Source of the DNA: Deinococcus sp.
GTDB taxonomy: Bacteria > Deinococcota > Deinococci > Deinococcales > Deinococcaceae
NCBI RefSeq assembly: GCF_018260405.1
Contig: NZ_JAGLBG010000001.1
Location: 1-51,092, forward strand
Reading direction: 5' to 3'
DNA: 51,092 bases
The notes beneath the pieces are model-generated. The model saw only the letters and a list, made by a program, of their open reading frames with translations, did not search any database and was not told the DNA's origin. Made by a program: the position numbers and the translations under genes. Positions 33,367 to 41,182 of this stretch are shown one piece after another. Each line of letters begins with the position of its first letter. Positions within the stretch are counted from its first letter, which is position 1.

Positions 33367-34145
33367 GGGAATGGCAACGCCTGGGGCTGGTATTTGCTGC
33401 GCTGCTGGTTCTTAGCATGGTCATGACCCGCACCCAATTGGTCGCGCCCGTAGCGCTGCTGTCGGCCACGGCTCCACTGACACAGCTGGGCGTGGTCACA
33501 GGCGACAACCTGCGCCGCGCCGTCACGGGGTTTTTGGAACAGCGGCACCTGTCGGGCGAGGTGAGCGCCCTGACGCGGGCCAACGAGGATCTGCGACAGA
33601 AAAATGAACTGCTGTCGCTGGAAGTCAGGCGGCTGCACCAGGTCACGCAGATCACCGCAACCCAGGCCCCCAACGCGGTGGCGACAGCGCAGGTGATCGC
33701 CGTGAATCCCAGCCCGCTGCTGGCCCGCCTGACACTGAACAAGGGCAGCGCCGACGGATTGCAGCCCCGCATGCCCGTGACCGTTCCAGCCGGACTGGTC
33801 GGGCAGATTACCCAGGTCGGTGCCCATCAGGCGGTGGTCGTGTCGCTGGTTGACCCCGAAAGTAGTGTCGGCGTGACGCTTGCGGGGGGCAAGGGCGGGC
33901 GCGGACTGGCCACGGGCGCACCACCCGACCGCCTGAAAGTCGAATTCACTTCGGGCGTGAATGTGCAGCCTGGTGACGTGGTCGTCACGTCCAGCCTCGG
34001 CGGGGTCTATCCAGTGGGTATCCGCGTCGGACAGGTTGAAAAGGTGCTGCTCCTCGGCCCCAACGACCTCACGCGCACCGTCATTGTCAGGCCCACGGTC
34101 GATGTGGGATCGGTCACCGACGTGACTGTGCTGGGCAGGCTCTGA
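33363..34145 (+). CDS. mreC: Rod shape-determining protein MreC
   Basis: 260 residues from a GTG overlapping the maf stop. One N-terminal membrane helix (LGLVFAALLVLSMVM) is followed by a coiled-coil segment (GEVSALTRANEDLRQKNELL) and a beta-rich domain (GLVGQITQVGAHQAVVVSLV, GDVVVTSSLGGVYPVGIRVG). This is the MreC layout. It sits in the cell envelope and organises the elongation machinery with MreD and PBP2. No mreB lies upstream. Confidence 0.88.
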   Translation: MREWQRLGLVFAALLVLSMVMTRTQLVAPVALLSATAPLTQLGVVTGDNLRRAVTGFLEQRHLSGEVSALTRANEDLRQKNELLSLEVRRLHQVTQITATQAPNAVATAQVIAVNPSPLLARLTLNKGSADGLQPRMPVTVPAGLVGQITQVGAHQAVVVSLVDPESSVGVTLAGGKGGRGLATGAPPDRLKVEFTSGVNVQPGDVVVTSSLGGVYPVGIRVGQVEKVLLLGPNDLTRTVIVRPTVDVGSVTDVTVLGRL

Positions 34146-34696
34146 TGTCTCGGCGATTCAATGCTGCCCCGGCAGCCACCGGTATGTCCGTTCCCGTCGG
34201 GCCGCCCTGGCTGATGATTCTGGGCTACGTGGTCGCCCTGCTGGTGCTGCAAAGTGCCCTTTCACGCCTGCTCAGCCCGCTGGGTGTGCCGCCGCCAGAC
34301 CTGTTTTTGCTTACGGGGATAGCGCTAGCCCGGCGCACTCTGCCGGTTTCCGCGCTGCTAGGAGCCTACGCGCTGGGCCTGGCGCAAGACATCTTGGGAG
34401 CCGGGGCGCTGGGGCTGCACGCGGCGGCGCTGGCGGGCGGCACCCTGCTGGTGCTCCTGACGCGCCGCGCAGCGGGCAGCCGCGCCGGACAGGGGCTGCT
34501 CAGCGTGCTGGCCGCCGTGCTGGGGCAGTGGCTGACCTTTATGTTTCTGACCTACTGGCTACGTACGGGCCTGGTCACCGCCGAATCGCTGGTGCACATC
34601 CTGCCGCTGTCGCTGCTGACCACGTTGATCGCCGCGCCGCTGTGGAACTGGTTTGCCGACTACGCCCTGGGCCGCGTGCCGGACGGTCTGGAGTGA
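34145..34696 (+). CDS. mreD: Rod shape-determining protein MreD
   Basis: 183 residues, start ATG overlapping the mreC stop by one base (TGATG). Five or so membrane helices are visible, including WLMILGYVVALLVLQSALSR, GAYALGLAQDILGAGALGLH and LLSVLAAVLGQWLTFMFLTY. The acidic residue in LGLAQDILG matches the MreD family's conserved helix. It partners MreC and PBP2. Sequence conservation in MreD is low, so the call rests on topology and neighbours. Confidence 0.85.
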   Translation: MSRRFNAAPAATGMSVPVGPPWLMILGYVVALLVLQSALSRLLSPLGVPPPDLFLLTGIALARRTLPVSALLGAYALGLAQDILGAGALGLHAAALAGGTLLVLLTRRAAGSRAGQGLLSVLAAVLGQWLTFMFLTYWLRTGLVTAESLVHILPLSLLTTLIAAPLWNWFADYALGRVPDGLE

Positions 34697-36762
34697 TCGA
34701 CATCGATTTTTCCGATGATGAGCAGGCACCGGAGGGTTCAGCCGCGCCCAGAGTGCGCCACGTTCGCCTGGACTCGCATGGCCGCGAATACATCGGGGCA
34801 GGGCGCACTGCGGGCGGGCCGCCCGGTGAGACGATTTCGCCCGCAGTGCGCTGGGTGGCGCTGGCCTTCATGCTGGGGCTGGCTGGCCTGGGGGCGCGGC
34901 TTTATCAGCTGCAAATTGCCCAGCATCAGTTGTTTGCGGTGCGGGCCAACAGCAACTTTCAGCGCGACGACGTGATCCCGGCCTTGCGCGGGCAACTGCG
35001 CACCCGCGACGGGGTAGTGCTCGCCACCAATCGCGCCGTCTACGACCTGGTGTATCTGGGACGCCGCAACCCGCAGGACCCGGCGCAGGCCATTGCCGAC
35101 TGGGACCGCATCCGGTATCTGGCAAACGTGCCCAAATCTGCGCTGGTCGGCGGCCAGCCCCGTGAACCGGTGCCTGCCAAGGAACCGGACGTGGTTCTGG
35201 CGAGCAATATCCCCGCCGACCGCCTGGGCGCACTTAGCGAGTACCTGGTTATGGTGCCCAGCCTGGAAATCCGCGAACGCCTTGAGCGGGTCTATCCGCA
35301 GGGCACCCTGGCCGCGCACCTGATCGGGTACGTGCAGCAGGCGGGCAACCAACAGGTTGGTAGCGGCGAATACACCCGTGGCGATCTGGTCGGCACTTCG
35401 GGGCTGGAATACAGCCAGCAGCAGACCCTCCGGGGCAAAAACGGGGTGCGCCGCCGCGAGGTCAGTGCCAGTGGCCGCCCGCTGACCGAAAGTGTGGTAG
35501 ACCCCGGCCAGAAGGGCAAAGACATGACCCTGACCATCGACTCGACCCTGCAAAAAGCCGCTGAGCGCGTCCTACAGGAGGGACTGGCCGACATCAACGC
35601 CGGGCGCTGGAAATATGGCCGCCCCTACGAAACGGTGTCACGCGGGGCGGTCATTGCGCTAGACCCCCGCACCAACGAGGTGCTGGCGATGGCGAGCAGC
35701 CCGACCTTCGACCCCAACTGGTTTTCGCGCACCCCCAGCCCCAACACGGCGGCGCGGAACTGGGCCGTGGACCCCAATCGCAAAAACGCCGCGTTGGACG
35801 CCGTGACCAGTAACCGTGTGGTTCAGACCTACAACCCCGGAAGCGTCTTCAAACCCGGCACGGCGCTGGCGTATAACGAAAAATGGGGCAACTTTACGAT
35901 GGGCTGCCCGCCCTCGTACTATTTCAGGGGCGCACGCTTCAACAACTGGGCGCACTTTAACTTGGGGGTCGTGGATGCCCGGCGTGCCATCGCCTATTCG
36001 TGCAACCCGTGGTTCTACAACTCGGCGGTGCGGGCCGGTCCCGAAGCGTACTCGCGCCAGCTCAAGTCGCGCCTGACCGAGCTGGGTTACCGGGGCACCA
36101 CCGGCCTGGAACTGGTCGGAGAGAAGACCGGACAAATTCTGGATGTCGACGACTACAAATCGCCCAAATCGCCCTGGTATCCGGGGTTCGCCCTGAACAT
36201 GAGCATCGGCCAGGGCGACACGCTGGTGTCTCCGGCGCAGCAGGCGTATGTCCTCTCGACGATTATGAACGAGGGCAAGCAGCGCCCCCTGACCGTGATC
36301 CGCGCGGTCGGTGACCAGACCCAGCCCCCCAAACCCGCCCGCAGCACTGTGAAAAACGGCAACGTGGGGTCTTTCCAACTGGTCAAGGAAGGCATGCGCC
36401 TGACCACCCTGCTGCGAATCGGGACTTCGAGTTTTGCCATCGGGCCGGGGCTGTTTCCGGTGCGTACTGCGGGCAAAACGGGCACCGCCGAGAACGGGCT
36501 GTCGCAGCGCTACGGGTACTCCTATACCCACGCCTGGTACGAGGGCTACGGGCCGCTCGACAACCCCAACTTTCTGGTTGTGGTGTTCTTTCAAAACGGC
36601 GGCGAAGGCTCCGGCCCCGCACTCAAGGCCGCCAAGAAGATGTTCGCCACGCGCTGGTGCGTGCCACTGGACGGGGCGGGGCGCACCATCTGGGGGCCGC
36701 AAACCTGTACCGGCGAACTGGGCGAAATGCACCGGGTCCGCAAGGAACGCGGGCTGGAATAG
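34693..36762 (+). CDS. mrdA: Penicillin-binding protein 2 (class B, elongation)
   Basis: 689 residues from a GTG that overlaps the mreD stop (GTGA). A short cytoplasmic part and one membrane helix (VRWVALAFMLGLAGLGARLY) precede the dimerisation domain, with VIPALRGQLRTRDGVVLATN. The transpeptidase domain has S384 in SVFK (384-387), S436-C437-N438 and K595-TGT. Ser384 forms the acyl-enzyme with peptidoglycan stem peptides and with beta-lactams. It works outside the membrane with MreC/MreD and a RodA glycosyltransferase that is not in this window. The operon position mreCD-mrdA fits the elongasome PBP2 rather than the septal FtsI. Confidence 0.92.
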   Translation: MIDIDFSDDEQAPEGSAAPRVRHVRLDSHGREYIGAGRTAGGPPGETISPAVRWVALAFMLGLAGLGARLYQLQIAQHQLFAVRANSNFQRDDVIPALRGQLRTRDGVVLATNRAVYDLVYLGRRNPQDPAQAIADWDRIRYLANVPKSALVGGQPREPVPAKEPDVVLASNIPADRLGALSEYLVMVPSLEIRERLERVYPQGTLAAHLIGYVQQAGNQQVGSGEYTRGDLVGTSGLEYSQQQTLRGKNGVRRREVSASGRPLTESVVDPGQKGKDMTLTIDSTLQKAAERVLQEGLADINAGRWKYGRPYETVSRGAVIALDPRTNEVLAMASSPTFDPNWFSRTPSPNTAARNWAVDPNRKNAALDAVTSNRVVQTYNPGSVFKPGTALAYNEKWGNFTMGCPPSYYFRGARFNNWAHFNLGVVDARRAIAYSCNPWFYNSAVRAGPEAYSRQLKSRLTELGYRGTTGLELVGEKTGQILDVDDYKSPKSPWYPGFALNMSIGQGDTLVSPAQQAYVLSTIMNEGKQRPLTVIRAVGDQTQPPKPARSTVKNGNVGSFQLVKEGMRLTTLLRIGTSSFAIGPGLFPVRTAGKTGTAENGLSQRYGYSYTHAWYEGYGPLDNPNFLVVVFFQNGGEGSGPALKAAKKMFATRWCVPLDGAGRTIWGPQTCTGELGEMHRVRKERGLE

Positions 36763-36875
36763 AGCAGCGCCGAATAGTACGGAACCCGTATAGACTGCGC
36801 TAAACAGGCCCCTCTAAAGATCAGCCCAACCGCGCACTCTTGGCCCGCCGCCCCCGGCCCCGGTAAAGTTGAGAT

Positions 36876-37958
36876 ATGACTGCTCCTGTGAACCCGGCCC
36901 TGTTCAAACCGCTGAAGCTCAAGGATTTGACCCTGCCCAACCGCGTGGTCGTGTCGCCCATGTGCATGTACTCGGCGCAAAACGGACTGCCCAACGAGTT
37001 TCATCTGGTTCACCTGGGGCAGTTCGCGCTGGGCGGCGCGGGCCTGATCTTGACCGAGGCGACGGCAGTCACGGCTGAAGGCCGGATCAGCCCCGACGAC
37101 CTGGGCCTGTGGGATGACCAGCAGATGATTCAGTTCGGGCACATTACTGACTTCGTACACAGGCACGGTAGCAAGATCGGGGTGCAACTGGCCCACGCCG
37201 GGCGTAAGGCCAGCACTTACGCGCCCTGGAAAGGCAAAGGCTGGCTACCTGAGGCCGAGGGCGGCTGGATCGCGTTGGGGCCGGATGGCAACGCCTACCA
37301 CGAGCTGCTGGGTGTGCCCCGGATGATGTCGGTAGACGATATCCGGGCCACAGTCGCGGCCTTTGCCGACGCCGCCCGCCGCGCTCAGATGGCGGGGTTC
37401 GACGCCGTGGAACTTCACGCCGCACACGGGTATCTGCTGCACCAGTTCCTCTCGCCGCTCTCCAACACCCGCACCGACGACTACGGCGGGCCTTTCGAGC
37501 ACCGGGTCCGTTTTCTGCTGGAAGTGGTTCAGGCGGTGCATGAAGTCTGGCCGCGCCACCTGCCCATTTTTGTACGGGTCAGTGCCACCGACTGGGCCGA
37601 GGGCGGCTGGGATCTGGAACAGACCACGAGGCTGGCCGCGCTGCTGCGTCAAGAAGGCGTAGAGGTGCTGGACGTGAGCACGGGCGGCCTGACGCCTGCC
37701 CAGCAGATCGAGGTCGGGCCGCTGTACCAGACTCCGTTCGCCGCGCACATCAAGGCGGCGGTGCCGGAGCTGCGCATCATGACCGTGGGTATGATCGACA
37801 CGCCCGAGCAGGCCGAGCAGGTCATGCAGTCGGGGCAGGCCGATCTGGTCGCCGTGGGCCGCGCCATGCTGCGCGATCCTCACTGGGCACAGCGGGCCGC
37901 CCGCACCCTGGGGCTAAAGCCAACGCTGCCCGACGCCTATGCCCGCGCAGGCTGGTAA
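36876..37958 (+). CDS. Old-yellow-enzyme family NADH:flavin oxidoreductase (YqjM type)
   Basis: 360 residues, FMN-binding TIM barrel. VVSPMCMYSAQNG carries C30, equivalent to the FMN-tuning cysteine of YqjM. VQLAHAGRKAST carries the histidine, and ELHAAHGYLLHQFLSPLSN plus RTDDYGGPFEHRVRFLLEVV are family signatures. These thermophilic-like ene-reductases reduce alpha,beta-unsaturated carbonyls or quinones with NADPH. The physiological substrate is unknown. The start follows a TAAAGT -10 box by 6 nt. Confidence 0.92.
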   Translation: MTAPVNPALFKPLKLKDLTLPNRVVVSPMCMYSAQNGLPNEFHLVHLGQFALGGAGLILTEATAVTAEGRISPDDLGLWDDQQMIQFGHITDFVHRHGSKIGVQLAHAGRKASTYAPWKGKGWLPEAEGGWIALGPDGNAYHELLGVPRMMSVDDIRATVAAFADAARRAQMAGFDAVELHAAHGYLLHQFLSPLSNTRTDDYGGPFEHRVRFLLEVVQAVHEVWPRHLPIFVRVSATDWAEGGWDLEQTTRLAALLRQEGVEVLDVSTGGLTPAQQIEVGPLYQTPFAAHIKAAVPELRIMTVGMIDTPEQAEQVMQSGQADLVAVGRAMLRDPHWAQRAARTLGLKPTLPDAYARAGW

Positions 37959-38106
37959 AGCGCCATTAGGTTACCCGTGGCAAAGCGGCCAGCGTGCGCC
38001 CAGCTGCGCCTCACCCGGCTGCCCGGCGACTGCTGCGGCGATCAGAGTAGTGCAGTTGGGCCGCACACTAGGCCCCCTTTGCCCGCCTTTGCCCTAGACT
38101 CGGCCC

Positions 38107-38796
38107 ATGCTGGCGATTATTGGCGCGATGGATGAAGAAATAGAGCTATTGCTCGCGGATTTGCAGCAGCGGCAGGAGTTGGATTTTCCGGGTGTGACCC
38201 TGCACCGGGGCATTCTGGACGGCGTGGAAGTGTTGGTCACGCGGGGCGGTATCGGTAAGGTGAACGCGGCCATGACCACCACCTACCTGCTGATGCAGGG
38301 GGCCAGCCGGGTGATTTTTACCGGAGTGGCGGGCGGCGTTCACCCTGGGCTACGGGTGGGCGACATCGTGATCAGCACTGACCTGGTGCAGCACGACGTG
38401 GACGTGACCCCGCTGGGCTACCCGCTGGGCACCATCCCCGGCGAGGAGGCCGCCTGGAACGCCGACCCGCACCTGCGCGAGGTGGCTGTAAGCGCCGCCG
38501 CCGACGTGGAAGGGGTGCAGGTCATCCAGGGCCGGATTGCCAGCGGCGACCAGTTCATCGCCTCACGGGAGGGCGTGCAGCGGCTGTGGAAGGACTATCA
38601 GGCGGCCTGCGCCGAGATGGAAGGCGCGGCGGTGGCCCAGGTGTGCGCCAAAGCCGGGGTGCCCTTCGTAATCATTCGCAGCATTAGCGACACCGCCGAC
38701 CACGACGCCAACGTGGATTACCGGACTTTCATGCCGTTGGTGGCCCGCCACGCTAAACAGGTCGTGCGCGGGATGCTGGCACGGCTGCATAATTGA
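38107..38796 (+). CDS. mtnN: 5'-methylthioadenosine/S-adenosylhomocysteine nucleosidase
   Basis: 229 residues. MtnN removes adenine from methylthioadenosine and S-adenosylhomocysteine, recycling by-products of SAM use. The N-terminal LAIIGAMDEEIELLL has the catalytic-base glutamate, VIFTGVAGGVHPGLRVGDIV the phosphate-binding-like loop, EMEGAAVAQVCAKAGVPFVI the ribose-binding glutamates, and RSISDTADHDA the catalytic aspartate. The start lies 6 nt after a TAGACT -10 box. Confidence 0.95.
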   Translation: MLAIIGAMDEEIELLLADLQQRQELDFPGVTLHRGILDGVEVLVTRGGIGKVNAAMTTTYLLMQGASRVIFTGVAGGVHPGLRVGDIVISTDLVQHDVDVTPLGYPLGTIPGEEAAWNADPHLREVAVSAAADVEGVQVIQGRIASGDQFIASREGVQRLWKDYQAACAEMEGAAVAQVCAKAGVPFVIIRSISDTADHDANVDYRTFMPLVARHAKQVVRGMLARLHN

Positions 38797-38855
38797 CTGG
38801 CATTCCCTTCGATTAAGGACAACCAAGTTTGCGCAAAGACAAACCGAGCGGACTC

Positions 38856-38874
38856 GTAGAGCTGCGCCGCAGAG
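38856..38874 (+). repeat. Family F 19-mer, copy 2
   Basis: Same 19-mer as at 5785-5803. The flanks of this copy and the inverted one at 39100 share GGTTTG-like segments but are otherwise different. Confidence 0.6.
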
Positions 38875-38897
38875 TGAGTATGGGAAAAGGTGCGGCC

Positions 38898-38957
38898 AAG
38901 TGTGAGTGTAGGGATATGGTGTTTGGGTCATCCCGAAACGGTAACTTGGTCGCACTT
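38898..38957 (+). repeat. Family D repeat, copy 1
   Basis: Inverted relative to 40427-40489. The two share AAGTGTGAGTGTAGGGAT, TGGTGTTTGGGTCATCCC and AACTTGGTCGCACTT. Ends form an AAGTGYGA terminal inverted repeat. The internal stem is degenerate in this copy. Confidence 0.7.
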
Positions 38958-39099
38958 AGTAGTCCGGAAGGTGTTCGGCGTCACAAAGTTGCAAGTCTAA
39001 TTTTGCTTGTCTGATACGGACTGCCGTCTGTTTCGGTAACAACCCAATACCCTTGCGGGTTGCCAACTCCACACCCGAAGTCCGGTTTGCTCTCACTCG

Positions 39100-39118
39100 C
39101 TCTGCGGCGCAGCTCTAC
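39100..39118 (-). repeat. Family F 19-mer, copy 3
   Basis: Inverted copy of the 19-mer found at 5785 and 38856. Confidence 0.6.
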
Positions 39119-39363
39119 AAGTTCGCCCGAACTGAACGGCTTTTGCAAACCATTCAACCCGGCTCCGTACGAGACGCTGTCTGCGCCACCTCCCTCCCAG
39201 CCTCTGCTAGTAGCTTTAACGAGTCCCCCACAGATGGGAGGAGCTAAAAACCTTATGTTTACCGAGCTGTACCTGGCAAAAATACACAAAATACACAAGG
39301 TTGCGGATTACTATCCTAACTGGCTTTTGCCGCAGCTCCCCTTTCTACTTACCACTGCCCCCC

Positions 39364-39747
39364 ATGACCACCCCACCTAAATCCGTCACCCGCCAGTTGC
39401 CGCAGCCCGTCCGTTTTGTCCTGGGCATGGGGATTCTGGTCGGTTTTGCGGCGCTGGGCACGGGACTGACCACGCTGCTGCACCTGCCGATGCCGGGGCC
39501 GGTGGTGGGCATGTTGCTAATGTGGGCGGCCCTGAGCGCCGGACTGGTGCGCCTCCACTGGATTGAGGACGCCGCCGACGGGCTGCTGGGGATTCTGGGC
39601 CTGCTGTTTGTGCCCGCCACGGTCGGGGTGATTGACTACCTCTCGGCGGGGGCGACCTGGGGGCTGTGGCTGCTGGTGATGCTGGCCGGGCTGTTGCTGG
39701 GGGCAGGGGCGGCGGGCCTTATCGCGTCCCGGCTGGTGCGCGAATGA
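39364..39747 (+). CDS. lrgA: CidA/LrgA-family membrane protein
   Basis: 127 residues with four hydrophobic helices (FVLGMGILVGFAALGTGLTT, MPGPVVGMLLMWAALSAGLV, GLLGILGLLFVPATVGVIDY, WLLVMLAGLLLGAGAAGLIA). The MPGPVVGMLL and FVPATVGV motifs are those of the CidA/LrgA holin-like family. In Staphylococcus and Bacillus such proteins pair with LrgB/CidB; they influence murein hydrolase activity and act in pyruvate uptake. ATG 39364 is chosen because the family begins with a short basic cytoplasmic tail. lrgB follows after 10 nt. Confidence 0.88.
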   Translation: MTTPPKSVTRQLPQPVRFVLGMGILVGFAALGTGLTTLLHLPMPGPVVGMLLMWAALSAGLVRLHWIEDAADGLLGILGLLFVPATVGVIDYLSAGATWGLWLLVMLAGLLLGAGAAGLIASRLVRE

Positions 39748-39757
39748 GGGCCGAGCT

Positions 39758-40414
39758 ATGACCTGGATTGCCCTGACGCTGCTGGCCTTCGTGATGGGGA
39801 CGTTACTGGGGCTGCGGGTGAGCTCGCCGCTAAGCAACCCGACGCTGGTGGCTACCGTGCTGGTCGCCGCCGCGCTGCTGCTGAGCCACACGCCATACGA
39901 GGCTTACCGCCTGAACGTTCAGCCACTTTCGGCGCTGCTGACCCCGGCGGTGGTGGCCCTGGCCGTGCCGATGTACCGCCTGCGGGCACTGCTGGCCAGG
40001 CAGTGGCGGGCGCTGGTGTTCGGCGGGCTGGGGGGCACGCTGCTGGGCGTGAGCGCCGACACGCTGTTGCCCCAGCTGCTGCTCCTGAGTACCGAGGCCC
40101 AGCGGTCACTGAAAACGGCCCCGGCGACCAGCCCGGTGGCCCTGCAACTGGCGCAGTTTACCCACGCCCCGCCCGTACTGGCCGCGACGCTGGCGGTGCT
40201 GTCGGGGTTGCTAGGGGCGCTGGTGCTGCCGTCCTTTTTAACTCTGATTGGGGTGCGGCACCCGCTGGCCCGTGGGATAGCGATTGGTAGCGTGGCGCAC
40301 GGTGTCGGCACAGCCCGCGCCCGCGAGGAAGGCGACCTGACGGGGGCAGCCAGTAGCATCGGCATGGGGCTGGCTGCGGTGCTGGTGACGTTCATTGTGG
40401 CGTTCCTGGGGTAA
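39758..40414 (+). CDS. lrgB: LrgB/CidB-family membrane protein
   Basis: 218 residues, about six to seven helices (MTWIALTLLAFVMGTLLGLR, ALLTPAVVALAVPMYRLRAL, VLAATLAVLSGLLGALVLPS). TPAVVALAVPMYR and HPLARGIAIGSVAHGVGTAR are the family signatures. With LrgA it forms the paired system that affects cell lysis or transports small carboxylates. The gene follows lrgA closely and converges with upp across a family D hairpin repeat. Confidence 0.9.
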   Translation: MTWIALTLLAFVMGTLLGLRVSSPLSNPTLVATVLVAAALLLSHTPYEAYRLNVQPLSALLTPAVVALAVPMYRLRALLARQWRALVFGGLGGTLLGVSADTLLPQLLLLSTEAQRSLKTAPATSPVALQLAQFTHAPPVLAATLAVLSGLLGALVLPSFLTLIGVRHPLARGIAIGSVAHGVGTARAREEGDLTGAASSIGMGLAAVLVTFIVAFLG

Positions 40415-40426
40415 GTGGGCCGTGTT

Positions 40427-40489
40427 AAGTGCGACCAAGTTGCCGTGTAGGGATGACCCAAACACCAGGCTATCCCTACACTCACACTT
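40427..40489 (-). repeat. Family D repeat, copy 2, with 9-bp hairpin
   Basis: Contains the stem TGTAGGGAT (40447-40455) / ATCCCTACA (40472-40480) inside the AAGTGCGA...TCACACTT terminal repeats. It lies between the convergent lrgB and upp genes, so it may also halt transcription. No T-run is present. Confidence 0.7.
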
Positions 40490-40510
40490 GCCCTACCCAC
40501 CACTGCCCAC

Positions 40511-41134
40511 TTACTTTGTGCCGTAAATCCGGTCTCCGGCATCTCCCAGCCCCGGCACGATATAGCCGTGGTTGTTGAGCTGGCTGTCCACGGCGGCCAC
40601 CACGATGTCCACATCCGGATGGTCTTTTTCAATCACTGCGGTGCCCTCAGGCGCGGCCAGGATGCACATCAACTTGATGCTCTGCGCTCCGGCTTCCTTC
40701 AGGAATCCTATGGCGGCGCTGGCACTGCCACCCGTCGCCAGCATGGGATCAGTCAGGAACACGCGGCGCTCGGCGATGTCGGCGGGGAGTTTGTTGTAGT
40801 ACGCCACGGGCTTAAGCGTTTGCGGGTCGCGGTACAGGCCAATGTGACCGACCTTCGCAGCGGGCACCAGCCCCACAATGGCGTCGGTCATGACCAGCCC
40901 AGCTCGTAAGATGGCGACCAGGGCCAGTTTTTTGCCTGATAGCATGGGGAAGTCGCCTTCTTCAATGGGAGTGCTCAGGCGCTGGGAGGTCAGTTCGAGG
41001 TCGCGCATGGCCTCGTAAGCAAGCAGCAGACTGAGTTCGCCCGCCAGTTCACGGAATTCCTTGACGCCGGTGCGTTCGTCGCGCATGAGGGAAAGTTTGT
41101 GCTGCACTAGTGGGTGGGAAACGATGGTGACCAT
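40511..41134 (-). CDS. upp: Uracil phosphoribosyltransferase
   Basis: 207 residues; converts uracil and PRPP to UMP. LVQHKLSLMRDERTGVKEFR is the family N-terminus, LVAILRAGLVMTDAI a conserved core strand, RVFLTDPMLATGGSASAAIG the PRPP-binding loop, and SQLNNHGYIVPGLGDAGDRI the uracil-binding C-terminal motif. Length is standard. A TATCGT box lies 5 nt before the ATG. Confidence 0.97.
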   Translation of the reverse strand: MVTIVSHPLVQHKLSLMRDERTGVKEFRELAGELSLLLAYEAMRDLELTSQRLSTPIEEGDFPMLSGKKLALVAILRAGLVMTDAIVGLVPAAKVGHIGLYRDPQTLKPVAYYNKLPADIAERRVFLTDPMLATGGSASAAIGFLKEAGAQSIKLMCILAAPEGTAVIEKDHPDVDIVVAAVDSQLNNHGYIVPGLGDAGDRIYGTK

Positions 41135-41182
41135 GACTCACGATAACGTTTGAGAGGCGGTGATTGCTGCTTTTCTCTCACC

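Larger units (their letters stand above)
38797..39363. other. Repeat-containing intergenic region before lrgA
   Basis: 567 bp with family F 19-mers in opposite orientation (38856-38874 and 39100-39118), family D copy 1 (38898-38957) and a family C core (near 39015). An AACCC/GGGTT hairpin lies near 39045. I see no gene; several stop-interrupted frames only. Confidence 0.5.
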
